Below, piece by piece: positions 27,332-37,100 of a stretch of 64,000 bases of DNA (positions are counted from its first letter, which is position 1; each line of letters starts with the position of its first letter). The translations under genes were made by a program, and so were the position numbers. Under the pieces are notes generated by a model. The model was not told the origin of the DNA, did not search any database, and saw only the letters and a list, made by a program, of their open reading frames with translations. This DNA is from Stigmatella erecta. Its GTDB lineage: Bacteria; Myxococcota; Myxococcia; Myxococcales; Myxococcaceae. The stretch is from positions 372,001-436,000 of the forward strand of contig NZ_FOIJ01000007.1 of NCBI RefSeq assembly GCF_900111745.1, written 5' to 3'.

Positions 27332-28666
27332 CTAGGCCCCGCCGCCCGGGGGCTCCTGGCGGCCATCGCCCGCCCTAATCGGCGCCTGCGCGGGCTCCGC
27401 CCGGGGAAGCGAGGGAGAGGCCGGCCCACCGAGCAGCAGCATGCTCATCGTGAGGTCCTTCTGGCGCTTGCGCAGCTCCATGTAGTCCACGATGGCCCGC
27501 TGGAGGCCCACATCCTTCTTCTCCCGCTCGGACAGAAACCATTTGTGCTCCAACACCTGGCAGTACACCTCGGAGACCTCGGTGGTGCCGACGACGGGCT
27601 GGAGCTGCTGGATGGTGGGGTGGAAGCGCTCCTCCAGCCAGCGGAAGGCGGCGGTGCTCAGGGGGATGCTGCGGTTGAGCTCGCGCGTGAGCGTGGCGCG
27701 CAGCTCCTGGAGCTCGTTGAGCAGCAGCGTGGCCTGGCGCTCCTCGGCGACGATGCCGGTGAGGTTGTGGAGCTGGTGGCGGTGGTAGTTGCGGTCCGTG
27801 ATGATGGTCCGCATGCGCAGGTGGTCGCTCACCCCCGGCTGGGCCACCAGGTCCACCTCGCCCACGGAGAAGCCGAGATCATTCAGGGCGCGGATGCGCT
27901 CGTGAATGCGGTAGCTCTCGTTCTTCGCCACGGGGATTTCCTTGTTGATCTCCTCCCAGAGCCGCTCGTAGCGCTTGCGGATGTGCGGCCCTGTCTCGTA
28001 CACGTCCAGCGCCCGGGGCAGCTGCACCACCGCGGACAGGTCCGCCAGCCCGCCGGCGACGTTCTCCTCCATGATGAGCAGGTCCTGCTGGCGCTGCCCA
28101 TCCGACAGCTTCTCGTGCAGCTCGGATGTCTCGGCGTCCACCGCGTAGGCCTGCAGCTCGCCCGCATCCCGGCGGAAGAGCGTGTTGGAGAGCGAGCAGT
28201 CCCCCCAGTAGAAGCCACCCAGGTGCAGGCGGACGAGCAGGCTGGCCATCGCGTCCAACAGCCGCTCGCGGTAGCGCTCCAGGCCCTGGTTCATGAACAG
28301 GGTGCGGTACGGCAGGGAGCCCTCCAGGAAGAGGGTGATGAGCACGCTGGTCTCCTCCCCCGCCGCGTCCTCCGAGGTGCGCGCGCGGACGAGCCCCACG
28401 GCCAGCACCGAGGGCAGCTCCCGCTCCTCCAGCCCCCGGAGGGCCTCGTATTCCCGCTGGCCCAGGCGGGGCGGCAGTTCCTTGAGGGCGTAGATGGCCT
28501 TGCCGTAGCTGACAAAGAGCACCTCGTGGCGGGACAGGCCGCGCGGCACCTGGACGAGCCGGGAGCTCTGGCCCTCCCACTCGGCGAGGGGCAGGTGCCA
28601 GGGCAGATCGAGAAAGTCGGGATGCCCCTGGCGGATCTGAATGGAGGTAAGCCCGGTCGGTGGCAT
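27332..28666 (-). CDS. DUF4032 protein with kinase-like N-terminal domain
   Basis: 444 residues from ATG at 28666 with GGAAG eight bases upstream. The N-terminal ~250 residues resemble lipopolysaccharide-kinase/protein-kinase-like folds: a Lys in GKAIYALKELPPRL, and HLGGFYWGDCSLSNTLFRR with a D-x-x-x-x-N pair followed by YAVDAETSE, equivalent to catalytic and metal-binding loops. The rest (VGEVDLVAQPGVSDHLRMR, ITDRNYHRHQLHNLTGI) is the DUF4032 domain. No biochemical role is established for the family; a small-molecule or protein kinase activity is plausible. The C-terminal ~30 residues are Pro/Ala-rich. Confidence 0.85.
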   Translation of the reverse strand: MPPTGLTSIQIRQGHPDFLDLPWHLPLAEWEGQSSRLVQVPRGLSRHEVLFVSYGKAIYALKELPPRLGQREYEALRGLEERELPSVLAVGLVRARTSEDAAGEETSVLITLFLEGSLPYRTLFMNQGLERYRERLLDAMASLLVRLHLGGFYWGDCSLSNTLFRRDAGELQAYAVDAETSELHEKLSDGQRQQDLLIMEENVAGGLADLSAVVQLPRALDVYETGPHIRKRYERLWEEINKEIPVAKNESYRIHERIRALNDLGFSVGEVDLVAQPGVSDHLRMRTIITDRNYHRHQLHNLTGIVAEERQATLLLNELQELRATLTRELNRSIPLSTAAFRWLEERFHPTIQQLQPVVGTTEVSEVYCQVLEHKWFLSEREKKDVGLQRAIVDYMELRKRQKDLTMSMLLLGGPASPSLPRAEPAQAPIRAGDGRQEPPGGGA

Positions 28667-28763
28667 GGCACTTCCTTGAAGCCAGCAGAGGTCCAGCGGA
28701 AATCATAATCCGCGAGTCCACGGGATGCCCAGGAGGCTAGGCTTCCAGCCCGTGCGTGTCCCC

Positions 28764-30293
28764 ATGCCCCTGCCCTTCCCTCGCGCCTGGACGTCTGTCC
28801 GCCTCCTCACCACCCTGCTCCTGCCGGTGGGGGCTCTGGCCCTCTCCTGCGAGGACGAGGCGCCCTCCCCGCCCCCCCCCGGCGAGGAGCAGACGCGCGT
28901 CACGGGGCAGCGGTCCATCACCCGGCGGCTCGAGACCGGCGATGTGCAGGCCCGGGACACCACGGGCGTCATCGGCTCGCTGTCGGTGCTCGTGCCCACC
29001 GGGGACACCTTCGAGACCCGGACCGTTATCTCCACGGGCGAGGGCACCTTCCGGTTCGACAACGTGCCGCCCGAGGCCCCCTACTACCTGAAGCGCGGCT
29101 CGGCCACCTACGTCGTCACCGTGCACCGGCAGCTGGATCTCGACGAGTACATCCTCGGGCGCGAGGGCGTCGTCACCGTGGCGGCGGGGCTGCCCGTGAC
29201 GCTGAGCGTGGACGGGCTGGCCCCCCTGGATGCCCAGACCGGCTTCGAGCTGGTGGCGCCCAACGCGGGGGCCGCGGGCCGGATCTTCCTGGACACCGCG
29301 CCCGCCCCGGGCGGCACCCAGCTCACGGACGAGGCCGGCCTCTACCGCTCCTCCTTCGGGCGCCAGGAGGTGCTGGATGAGGCGCGCGGCGACCGCCTCT
29401 ACCTGCTGCAGACCCAGCCCAGCACGGCCGGGGAGCTGAACTACCGCAGCATCACCCGGTCGCTGCCGCTCACCCAGACGACGTTCCAGACGAGCGGCCC
29501 GGCCACCCCGCTCTCGGGCACCTTCCAGCCCGTGGCGCGCCAGGAGGCCACGGTGGACTGGAGACGCTCCAGCTTCGAGGCGCACCGGGCCGCGGTGCAC
29601 CCGCTGGCGGTGCCCCTGGGCACCGCCTCCGTGCGGCACACCCTCATCCTGGCCCCCGCGCCGGGCGGGGTGGCCCAGGGCGTGGTGGGCTACGCCGGGG
29701 AGCTGCTCTCCGGCAGCATCCTCGCGGCCAGCCAGGACGTGACGGCCACCGTGGCGTACGGAGACCCCTACCCCGCCACGTGGGGCGTGGTGGCCAACGT
29801 CGTCCACCGCTACCAGCTGCCCCTGCGGCTGCGCGGCACGACGGGCACGGTGGGGGCCTCCCTGGTGGACCAGGCCGAGCTCCAGGCCTTCACCTCCCGG
29901 CCCGTGGAGGCCCGCCTGTCCCCCCCCACGCGCCTCCAGGTGGAGGGCCGGGACGCGCAGCAGGAGCAGGACCTCCTCTCGCGGACGCCGCTGCTCTCCT
30001 GGGAGGCGCCCACGGTGGGCACCGCGGACGTGTACGACGTGCGCGTCTTCCGGCTATACAAGACGCCGGACGAGCCGGACTTCACGCGCACGGAGATGGT
30101 GGCCACGCTGCTCACCGCCCAGCGCCAGGTGCGCATTCCCCCCGGCGTGCTCCAGCCGGGAGAGGCCTATGCCGTGCGCATCGGCGCCATGCGGACGCCG
30201 GGCGTGGACCTCACCCGTTCTCCCTTCCGGCTGAACTCGCTGGTGGACTACGCGGCGGCCGAAACCCTCACGAGCGTGCTCCACGCCCCGTGA
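28764..30293 (+). CDS. Large lipoprotein of unknown function
   Basis: 509 residues if started at ATG 28764 (an ATG at 28725 and a GTG at 28752 are alternatives). The signal (SVRLLTTLLLPVGALALSC) has a plausible lipid-accepting Cys and is followed by a Pro-rich spacer. The mature part is beta-rich, with a carboxypeptidase-regulatory-like segment (GTFRFDNVPPEAPYYLKRGS) and, near the C-terminus, a fibronectin-like segment (PLLSWEAPTVGTADVYDVRV). No catalytic motif is visible. It is probably a surface or periplasmic binding/structural protein. Convergent with the DUF59 gene, 9 bp apart. Confidence 0.7.
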   Translation: MPLPFPRAWTSVRLLTTLLLPVGALALSCEDEAPSPPPPGEEQTRVTGQRSITRRLETGDVQARDTTGVIGSLSVLVPTGDTFETRTVISTGEGTFRFDNVPPEAPYYLKRGSATYVVTVHRQLDLDEYILGREGVVTVAAGLPVTLSVDGLAPLDAQTGFELVAPNAGAAGRIFLDTAPAPGGTQLTDEAGLYRSSFGRQEVLDEARGDRLYLLQTQPSTAGELNYRSITRSLPLTQTTFQTSGPATPLSGTFQPVARQEATVDWRRSSFEAHRAAVHPLAVPLGTASVRHTLILAPAPGGVAQGVVGYAGELLSGSILAASQDVTATVAYGDPYPATWGVVANVVHRYQLPLRLRGTTGTVGASLVDQAELQAFTSRPVEARLSPPTRLQVEGRDAQQEQDLLSRTPLLSWEAPTVGTADVYDVRVFRLYKTPDEPDFTRTEMVATLLTAQRQVRIPPGVLQPGEAYAVRIGAMRTPGVDLTRSPFRLNSLVDYAAAETLTSVLHAP

Positions 30294-30302
30294 GGGCCGG
30301 GC

Positions 30303-30671
30303 TCAGCCGGCGGCGGGCCGGGGCAGCATCCGCCCGCCGATCGTCTGAATGCGCCGCTCCAGCAGCCGCTGGCGCGCCTCGGGGGCGATGTCCTCGGGCT
30401 TCCAGTTCAGCGCCGTGTCGAACACCACCTGCACGGACTGGACGTCCGCGTGGGAGGCCAGGCGCTGTTCAATCTCGCGCATGAAGTAGGCGGCCATCAT
30501 GCACATGGGCGAGGTGATCTGCATGCGCACCGTCACCTGGCCCTGCGCGTACTCCAGGCCCTGAATGAGCCCCATCTCCTGGATGCTCACCGGCACGCCC
30601 GTGGCGAGGCTGCACGGGTCCGGAATGGAGCCAATCCGTCCCAGCAGCTCCCCCTCAATCGTCATGGCCAT
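30303..30671 (-). CDS. DUF59/MIP18-family iron-sulfur cluster assembly protein
   Basis: 122 residues from ATG at 30671 (a second ATG at 30665 follows). The MIP18-like pattern is clear: SIPDPCSLATGVPVSIQEMG, then VTVRMQITSPMCMMAAYF with the conserved Cys, and LNWKPEDIAPEARQRLLE. Proteins of this family (SufT, PaaD-like) help mature iron-sulfur or metal centres. The start lies inside the end of the amidohydrolase gene (17-bp overlap), so the two are translationally coupled. An amidohydrolase plus DUF59 pair accompanies some bacterial di-iron monooxygenase clusters, but no monooxygenase is present here. The C-terminal RMLPRPAAG tail is unstructured. Confidence 0.85.
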   Translation of the reverse strand: MAMTIEGELLGRIGSIPDPCSLATGVPVSIQEMGLIQGLEYAQGQVTVRMQITSPMCMMAAYFMREIEQRLASHADVQSVQVVFDTALNWKPEDIAPEARQRLLERRIQTIGGRMLPRPAAG

Positions 30672-31734
30672 CCCCCTGGAAGCTGTAGGGCGCGGCCAGC
30701 GTCCCGGCGCGAAGCTGGGAGAAGCGGTCATTGGCGATGCGGGCCTGGTGGGCCTGGACATCGATGCCCGCGTAGCGCGCGTAGTTGTCGCAGAGGATCA
30801 TCCGTTTGATCTCCGGCGTGAGCTGCATGCCCGCCACGCTCACCAGATCCTCCGGCAGTTGGAAGTGGTGCCAGAACTTGTGAAGGGCCGGCTGCGGGTG
30901 GCAGAACACCGCGCCCGAGCCCCACATGATGCGCGAGGGGCCCGCCCACTTCAGCAGCGCGGCCAGCGCCTCGGCGAACCAGCGCTCGCGCTTCACGATG
31001 AGCGCCCCGGTCACCTCCAGGTTCACGTACACGTTGGGGAACAGCGACAGCTGCATCCCCGTCTCGTCGAGGAACGCCATGCCACCGTGGACAATCTCGA
31101 AGTTCAGCCCGGGGAAGGCATCCGCCGCCCCGCCGATGTCGTCCACCTTGTAGGCCTCGATGGGCACCGCGCCCATGGGCAGCCCCTTGTGGACCGCGAT
31201 GTTCTTGACGCCCAGCTGGAGTGCCCGCTCGAACAGCGGAAAGGCGATGCGCGCATCGTCCATGCGCCAGCCGGTGTGCCGGAAGGACTCGCCCAGCCAC
31301 GCGGCCGGGTAGAGCTTCAGCCCACTGGGCTGGAGCGCCTCCACCTGCTGCTCCAGCTCCTCCAGGGCCGCCGTGCCGCGCAGCGGGTCGACGCCCGCGT
31401 AGAGCAGGAAGCGGTCCGGATAGCGCCGCTTGATGATCCGCGCCTTCTCATACGAGCACAGCCCGTCGTGGTAGAGCGTCTGGAGCGGCAGCACATGGTA
31501 GACGGCGAGATCGATGCAGCTCTCGGCGAAGAGCATGTGCGCCAGCTCGTGGACGGACCAGTTCTTGAGGAAGCGCTCCTTCTGCGGAATCTGGTACGCC
31601 TCGTCCGAGAAGGTGCTGTGCAGCCCGAAGATGAGCTGGGCCAGCGACTCGGCGTACCGCCCCGCCCGGTAGTTGGACGGGTGAAGGTTGTAAGCGTGGG
31701 TGACCGCATCAATGACAAAGTGACCGTCAAGCAT
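30655..31734 (-). CDS. Amidohydrolase-2 family metal-dependent hydrolase
   Basis: 359 residues. TIM-barrel amidohydrolase (COG2159-like) features: DAVTHAYNLHPSNY near the N-terminus replaces the usual D-x-H-x-H pair (the second His is displaced), SGLKLYPAAWLGESFRH contains the Lys strand, NFEIVHGGMAFLDET supplies a barrel His, and RIMWGSGAVF and ILCDNYARYAGI match the C-terminal block (normally GSD and N-A-x-x-x-F/Y). The incomplete first metal motif and GSG instead of GSD leave its activity in doubt. It starts within the kinase gene (8-bp overlap) and ends within the DUF59 gene, so all three are coupled. Confidence 0.82.
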   Translation of the reverse strand: MLDGHFVIDAVTHAYNLHPSNYRAGRYAESLAQLIFGLHSTFSDEAYQIPQKERFLKNWSVHELAHMLFAESCIDLAVYHVLPLQTLYHDGLCSYEKARIIKRRYPDRFLLYAGVDPLRGTAALEELEQQVEALQPSGLKLYPAAWLGESFRHTGWRMDDARIAFPLFERALQLGVKNIAVHKGLPMGAVPIEAYKVDDIGGAADAFPGLNFEIVHGGMAFLDETGMQLSLFPNVYVNLEVTGALIVKRERWFAEALAALLKWAGPSRIMWGSGAVFCHPQPALHKFWHHFQLPEDLVSVAGMQLTPEIKRMILCDNYARYAGIDVQAHQARIANDRFSQLRAGTLAAPYSFQGDGHDD

Positions 31735-34003
31735 AGTGACCGCTCAGGGCCTTCTCGATGAAGAGGTGGAGCTGCTGTGCGTCGAAGGGCTTTTCGATCC
31801 ATTGCTCCGGCACCGTCTCCAGGAACTGGCGCGAGCGCGGAGTGAAAGAGCCCCCGGTGATGAAGATGAAGCGTCCGGCCAGCTCGGGCTTGGATTCGCA
31901 GACCTGCTCATACACCTCCATCCCGGTGATGTCCGGCATCATCAGGTCGCAGAGGATGACATCGAAGGGCTCGGAGGAGGCCAGCTTCGCCATGCCCTCG
32001 CGCCCGCTCTCCACCACCGTCACCTGATGCTGGGAGCCGATGAGGCGTGAGAGCGAACGGCCCACCGACGGCTCATCGTCGATGACCAGGATGCGGCCAC
32101 CGTGGCCCGCGCGGCGCGCCGGCACGGGGGGCGGCAGCGTGGGGGCACAGGCCCCGGAGGCCTCCGGCAGCAGCAGGGTGAAGGTGGTGCCCTTGCCCAG
32201 CTCGCTGCGCACGGAGATGTCTCCGCCCAGGCTGCGGATGATGCCGTGGCAGATGGAGAGCCCCAGCCCCGTGCCCACCCCCGCGGGCTTGGTGGTGAAG
32301 AACGGATCGAAGATGCGGTCGCGCACCTCCGGGGAGATGCCCGCCCCGGTGTCGCTCACGTCCACGGCCACCTGGCCCGGCGGCCCGGGGCGGACCCAGA
32401 CGGTGATGTGGTTGCGGGTGGAGCTGCCCTCCGGAATGGCCTGGGCCGCGTTCATGAGCAGGTTGAGGAAGACCTGCCCCAGGCGCGAGGTGTCCGCGTG
32501 GACGGGCGGCACGGGCTCGTACTTGCGGATGAGGTGCGCCCGGTGGCGCAGCTCCGCGGCGGCCATCTTGATGGAGAAGTCGATGGACTCCTGGACGCTC
32601 ACCTCCGTCCTCCGCTCCGCGTCCTGCCGGGAGAAGCTCTTGAGGTCGCGCACGATGTTGCGCACCCGGTTGGCGCCCTCCTGCGCCTCCACCAGCAGCT
32701 CCTCCAGCTCCTGGAGGCTCGCGGCCTGCCCCGGCTCGGGCGCGCAGCCGCACGCGTTCGTGAAGCCCCGCAGCCCCTCCAGGGCCAGGTTGAGGTTGGC
32801 GAGCACGTAGGAGAGCGGGTTGTTGATCTCGTGGCCCACCCCCGCGGCCAGCGTGCCCACCAGCGCCATCCGGTCGGTCTGCAGCAGCTGCGCCTGCATC
32901 CGCTTGCGCTCGGTGATGTCGCGGGCGATGACCACCACCGCTTCCTTGCCATCGAACTCGATGGGCATGCCCGTGCTCTCGGCGTCGTACCAGGAGCCAT
33001 CGCGCCGCAGGTAGCGGATCTCATGCAGCGGGGCGATCTCCCGGCGGTTGGCCACCGTGTGGACGCGCTCCCGCACGGTGCCGAGATCATCCGGGTGGAC
33101 GATGCTCCAGATGGGCTTGCCGATGAGCTCCTTCGCGTGCTCGTAGCCCAGCGCCCGGCGCAGCGCGTTGTTCACGTAGATGAAGCGCCGGTCCCGGTGC
33201 ACGAAGATGCCGTCTGGCATGCCCTCGATGAGCTTCTGGAAGTTCAGCTCCGAGCGCTGCAGCGCGTCCTCGGTGCGCCGGCGCTCGGTGATGTCCTCGA
33301 ACAGGTACAGCACATAGGACAGCTCGCCCCCGGCCGTGGCCAAGGGCGTCGAGAGCCGGCGCAGCAGCCTGCCGTTGGGCAGCCGCACCTCGCGCTCCTC
33401 CAGCGCGACCGGTGGCGGCGTGTGAATCCCAGCCCGCGCCTGGAAGAACGCCTCCGCGATCGGGGCCTGGAGGTGGTGCTCGAGCATCTGCGCGTGGGAG
33501 AGCGAGCCCTGGCGGATGAGCGCCTCCACCTTCTCGATGCCCGCCATCTGGCAGAACCGGTGGTTGGCGTAGAGGATCCGCTCCGAGTGGGACTCCATCA
33601 GGTACAGCCCGAACGGCAGGTTGTCACTGAAGCTCCAGGAGCCAACCTCCTCCTTGGAGACCGTGGCGGCCGGGGGCGTCACCGTGCAGAACAGCAGCCC
33701 CTGCGCGTCCCCGGAGGGCACCACGCTCCAGGACAGCCGCACCCAGGCGCCGTTCTGGCACCGCCAGCGGAAGCACAGGTTCGCGGGCTCCTGCGAGCCG
33801 GAGAGCCCGCCCAGCCGGGCCTCCACGGCGGAGAGCTCCTCCGGGTGCACGAAGTGCTGGTAGCTTCCGGCCTTCAAGGCCTCGGGCGTCCACCCCACCA
33901 CCCCTGTCCAGGCGGCGTTGGCCTGGAGAATCCTTCCGTCCGGGTGCAGCACGGCAAGCATCCCGGCTGACGACTCGAAGAAGCGAAGAGCCCACTGATC
34001 CAT
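31727..34003 (-). CDS. PAS-domain hybrid sensor histidine kinase/response regulator
   Basis: 758 residues from ATG at 34003. No membrane helices: a cytosolic sensor. Three PAS units in order (about 3-110, 130-255 and 270-385; the last two end in DITERRRTE and DITERKRMQ), a HisKA helix with phospho-acceptor His391 in GVGHEINNPLSYV, an HATPase_c domain (RLGQVFLNLLMNAAQAI, DTGAGISPEV, GTGLGLSICHG) and a C-terminal receiver with Asp686 in VILCDLMMPD. There is no DNA-binding output, so it should pass phosphate to a partner. It is first in an overlapping operon with the amidohydrolase and DUF59 genes. Its kinase core is very like that of the kinase at 37889. Confidence 0.93.
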   Translation of the reverse strand: MDQWALRFFESSAGMLAVLHPDGRILQANAAWTGVVGWTPEALKAGSYQHFVHPEELSAVEARLGGLSGSQEPANLCFRWRCQNGAWVRLSWSVVPSGDAQGLLFCTVTPPAATVSKEEVGSWSFSDNLPFGLYLMESHSERILYANHRFCQMAGIEKVEALIRQGSLSHAQMLEHHLQAPIAEAFFQARAGIHTPPPVALEEREVRLPNGRLLRRLSTPLATAGGELSYVLYLFEDITERRRTEDALQRSELNFQKLIEGMPDGIFVHRDRRFIYVNNALRRALGYEHAKELIGKPIWSIVHPDDLGTVRERVHTVANRREIAPLHEIRYLRRDGSWYDAESTGMPIEFDGKEAVVVIARDITERKRMQAQLLQTDRMALVGTLAAGVGHEINNPLSYVLANLNLALEGLRGFTNACGCAPEPGQAASLQELEELLVEAQEGANRVRNIVRDLKSFSRQDAERRTEVSVQESIDFSIKMAAAELRHRAHLIRKYEPVPPVHADTSRLGQVFLNLLMNAAQAIPEGSSTRNHITVWVRPGPPGQVAVDVSDTGAGISPEVRDRIFDPFFTTKPAGVGTGLGLSICHGIIRSLGGDISVRSELGKGTTFTLLLPEASGACAPTLPPPVPARRAGHGGRILVIDDEPSVGRSLSRLIGSQHQVTVVESGREGMAKLASSEPFDVILCDLMMPDITGMEVYEQVCESKPELAGRFIFITGGSFTPRSRQFLETVPEQWIEKPFDAQQLHLFIEKALSGHYA

Positions 34004-34068
34004 CAGGGTGCCCCCCCCATGGTGCCGCGCAACGGTCAAACCCTTTCCAAATACACCTTGGGCAGGCC

Positions 34069-34102
34069 AGGGTGAACGCCCGGATGTTTCCGGGCGCACC
34101 CT
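34069..34102. repeat. Strong inverted repeat upstream of the hybrid kinase gene
   Basis: CGCCCGGA (34077-34084) pairs with TCCGGGCG (34089-34096) around a TGTT loop; AGGGTG (34069-34074) and CACCCT (34097-34102) extend it to 14 bp with a two-base bulge. It lies between the GH13 gene and the kinase gene, both on the minus strand. No adjoining T tract, so it is either a weak terminator for GH13 or a structure in the kinase leader. Confidence 0.5.
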
Positions 34103-34177
34103 ACTTAACCGAATCCCCGCAAAAAAGGTAAAATCCTCTCTGGTGGGTTGCGTGGTACCCGGGCTCCGGCACCGGGG

Positions 34178-37100
34178 TTAGACGCGCTTCAACACCACGT
34201 AGCCGGCCGCCGGCAGGTTGACCTGGGCCTGGGCGCCGCCGCTGAGCGTGGCGCCGGAGTTGCCCACGTTGTTGCCGCCGTAGGCGCTGGCATCGCTGTT
34301 CAGCACTTCCTGCCAGTTGCCGGGCGGCAGCGGCATCCGGTAGCCCTCCTGGCTCTGGCGGTTGAGGCTGCCGATGACCAGGTACTCCTCGTTGCCGGAC
34401 TTGCGGGAGAAGGCCATCACCGAGTCGTCATTGTGCGTGTAGACGCGCTTCACCTCGGCATCGGCGCGGAAGGCCGGGCTGGAGTGGCGCAGCGCGATGG
34501 CGTCCTGGAAGAAGGCGAACTGCTGCTTGCGGGTGATGTCCAGCATGGCCCCGGTGCGCTGCTGGGGCTCCAGGCCCGCCAGGTGCTCGAACACCTGCCG
34601 GTCCGTGGCGCCCAGGCCCTGGTAGGCGGCATCCGACGTGCGCGCGGCCGGGTCCATCGCGAAGAGCCGCTCGTAGGTGGCCTTCTGCCCATCGTTGAAC
34701 GTCACCTGCTCCCAGTTCCAGTCCTTGCCCAGCGACTCCCAGTTCCAGCCACTGTCCCAGCTGGAGGGGTTGCCCCAGCGGAAGTCGTTCTGCGCGCCCG
34801 ACTCATCGCCCTGGAAGAACATGGGGATGCCCGGCGAGGAGAAGCCGATGCCCGCCGCGAAGCGCGCGGCGTTGCGGGACCACTGCTCCGGGAAGTCCGT
34901 GGGGTGGGCCCCCTCGGCCGTGTTCATCGTGCGCTGGGCGTTTCCCACCTCGTCGTGGTTGGAGATGATGGTGAGCGCCTTCTTCCACGCGTCCAGGCCG
35001 CGGGGCGCCGTCAGCAGGTTCACGAACGCATCCATGTCCGTGGGCAGGCCGCGCGAGGCCGCCTGGATGAGGCCCGGCTTGCTGTTGTCGTTGACCAGGC
35101 GGTGCTGGTACTCGGTGTACCACTGCGCGTCGAAGCCGCCGCCCGTGCCGTCCGCCTGCGCGGGCCGGGAGATGGACGGGTCGTAGTCGAACTGCTCGGC
35201 CACCGTCCACGTGTGGGGGTTGATGAAGTGCACCTGGCGGTTGATCTCCCGGAGCATCTCCCAGCCGTCCTTGCCGCCCACGCCCTTGATGGGCTCGGTG
35301 AAGTCGAAGCGCAGGCCGTCGAACTTCAGCTCGGCGATCTGCTGCACCGCGTGGTCCACGAAGAACTGCTTCACCTTGGGGTTGTGGTAGGCGGGCACCG
35401 CGCCCCAGGGCGTGTCCCGCTGCTCGAACTGGCCCGGCTCCTTCGACCAATTGAAGAAGGGGTTCTCGGGGCCGCCCAGGTTCCACATGCCGTTGTGGTC
35501 CCCGTGCACGTGGTTGTAGACGACGTCCGAGATGACGTTGAGCCCCTTGCCGTGCGCCTCGTCGATGAAGCGCTGGAGCGCCTCGGTGCCGCTGACCCAC
35601 CGGCCGCTCTCGTCCTCGAACCCGAACGAGCTCTCGGTGGCCAGGCTGTTGACGCCCAGGTAGCCCCAGTTGCGGCTGCCCTCCACCTCGTTGGTGGGCA
35701 AGAGCTCCAGCGTGTTGACGCCCAGCTCCTTGAAGTAGTCCAGCTTGCCCAGCAGGTCCTCCAGGGTGGAGCGGTCCGAGTTCTTCGCATCCCCCAGGAA
35801 GCTGCCCACGTGGAGCTGGTACACCACCCACTTGGCCGGATCCTTCTCGCGCGGCGCCTGGTCGTGCTTGAACTGGAAGCCCGTGGGGTCCGTGATGACC
35901 GAGCCGCGGAAGGACACGCCGCTGCCCGGGGTGAGCAGGTCGCTCCAGGGGTCATTGTGCGGCGAGGCCCGGCGCTCCGCGGCGCTGTAGGCCCCGTCCC
36001 CGTTGGTGTCGTCGCGCAGCCGCAGCCCGCCCTGGCCGTCCTTCTCGAAGACCTGGAACTCGTAGCGCAGGCCCGCGAGCTTCTCCGGGTTGTTGACGAG
36101 CGACACCCAGGCGCCGCCCTCGTTCGTCATCTTGATGCGGCCGTCCGCCTCGACGTTCTTCGACCAGAAGTCGTTGAAGGCCCCGCCGTGGAGCTTGTCC
36201 ACGAGCGAGGTGTCGAACTCGCCCAGGCGCGCGCGCAGCGCGTCCGCGGACAGCGGCTTCCCCCCCTCGTCCTTGAGGACGAGGTAGGCGCTCTCGGCAT
36301 CCGCCTCGTCGTCGATGGTGAAGCGCATCAGCTCGGTGGCGCCGGGGAAGTAGCGGTTCTCCTCGCGGCCCCGCGCCGGGTCCAGGTAGAGCCGGTCCAC
36401 GCCGCGCTGCTCGCCCATCATCTGCCGGGCATAGGGGTCCGGCCGCTCGCTGGTGGCCCCCGTGGAGTCCACCACCTCGTAGACGTAGGACTGGCCCTCC
36501 AGGGCCTTCCACCCGCCCGGGACGTCCGTGGCCCAGTCGCCCCCCTCCTGGCGCTCCAGGGGGATGCGCTGCACGGTGCCCTCGGGGTCCGTCACCTTGA
36601 CCTGAACCCCGTGCGCGTCCGGGGCCCAGAACCGGAAGGACAGGTCCTCCCCCCGCCGCTGCGCGCCCATCAGGTGGGACGTCACCGGGGTATAGGTGGC
36701 CGCAGGCTTGGACAGGTCCAGCTTGAGGTTGCCCTCGCCCATCACCGCCCACTGGTCATCGCCGGAGGGGCCATCCGCGGTGACGCCCCACTCCCAGTTG
36801 CGGGGCAGGCCATCGTCCTGAAGCTCCACCGTGGCCTCCCACTTGCCGTTGCCCAGCGAGCGCATGGGCAGGGCCCCCGCCTCCCACTGGCCGCTGTGGC
36901 GCCCGCGGGCATCCCAGCTCCCCTTCAACTTCACGTCCGTGAGCGGACTGTGGGGCCCCGCGTCATAGGTGAAGGTGATGGAGCGCTTCACGGGCGCGGC
37001 CACCGTCGCGGCGGAGGCCGCCACCGGGACCGCGGCGCGAGGGCTCGCCACGCGGGCCTGGCCCCCTCCCCGCCCCAGCGTCTCGAACGCATCCGCGCCC

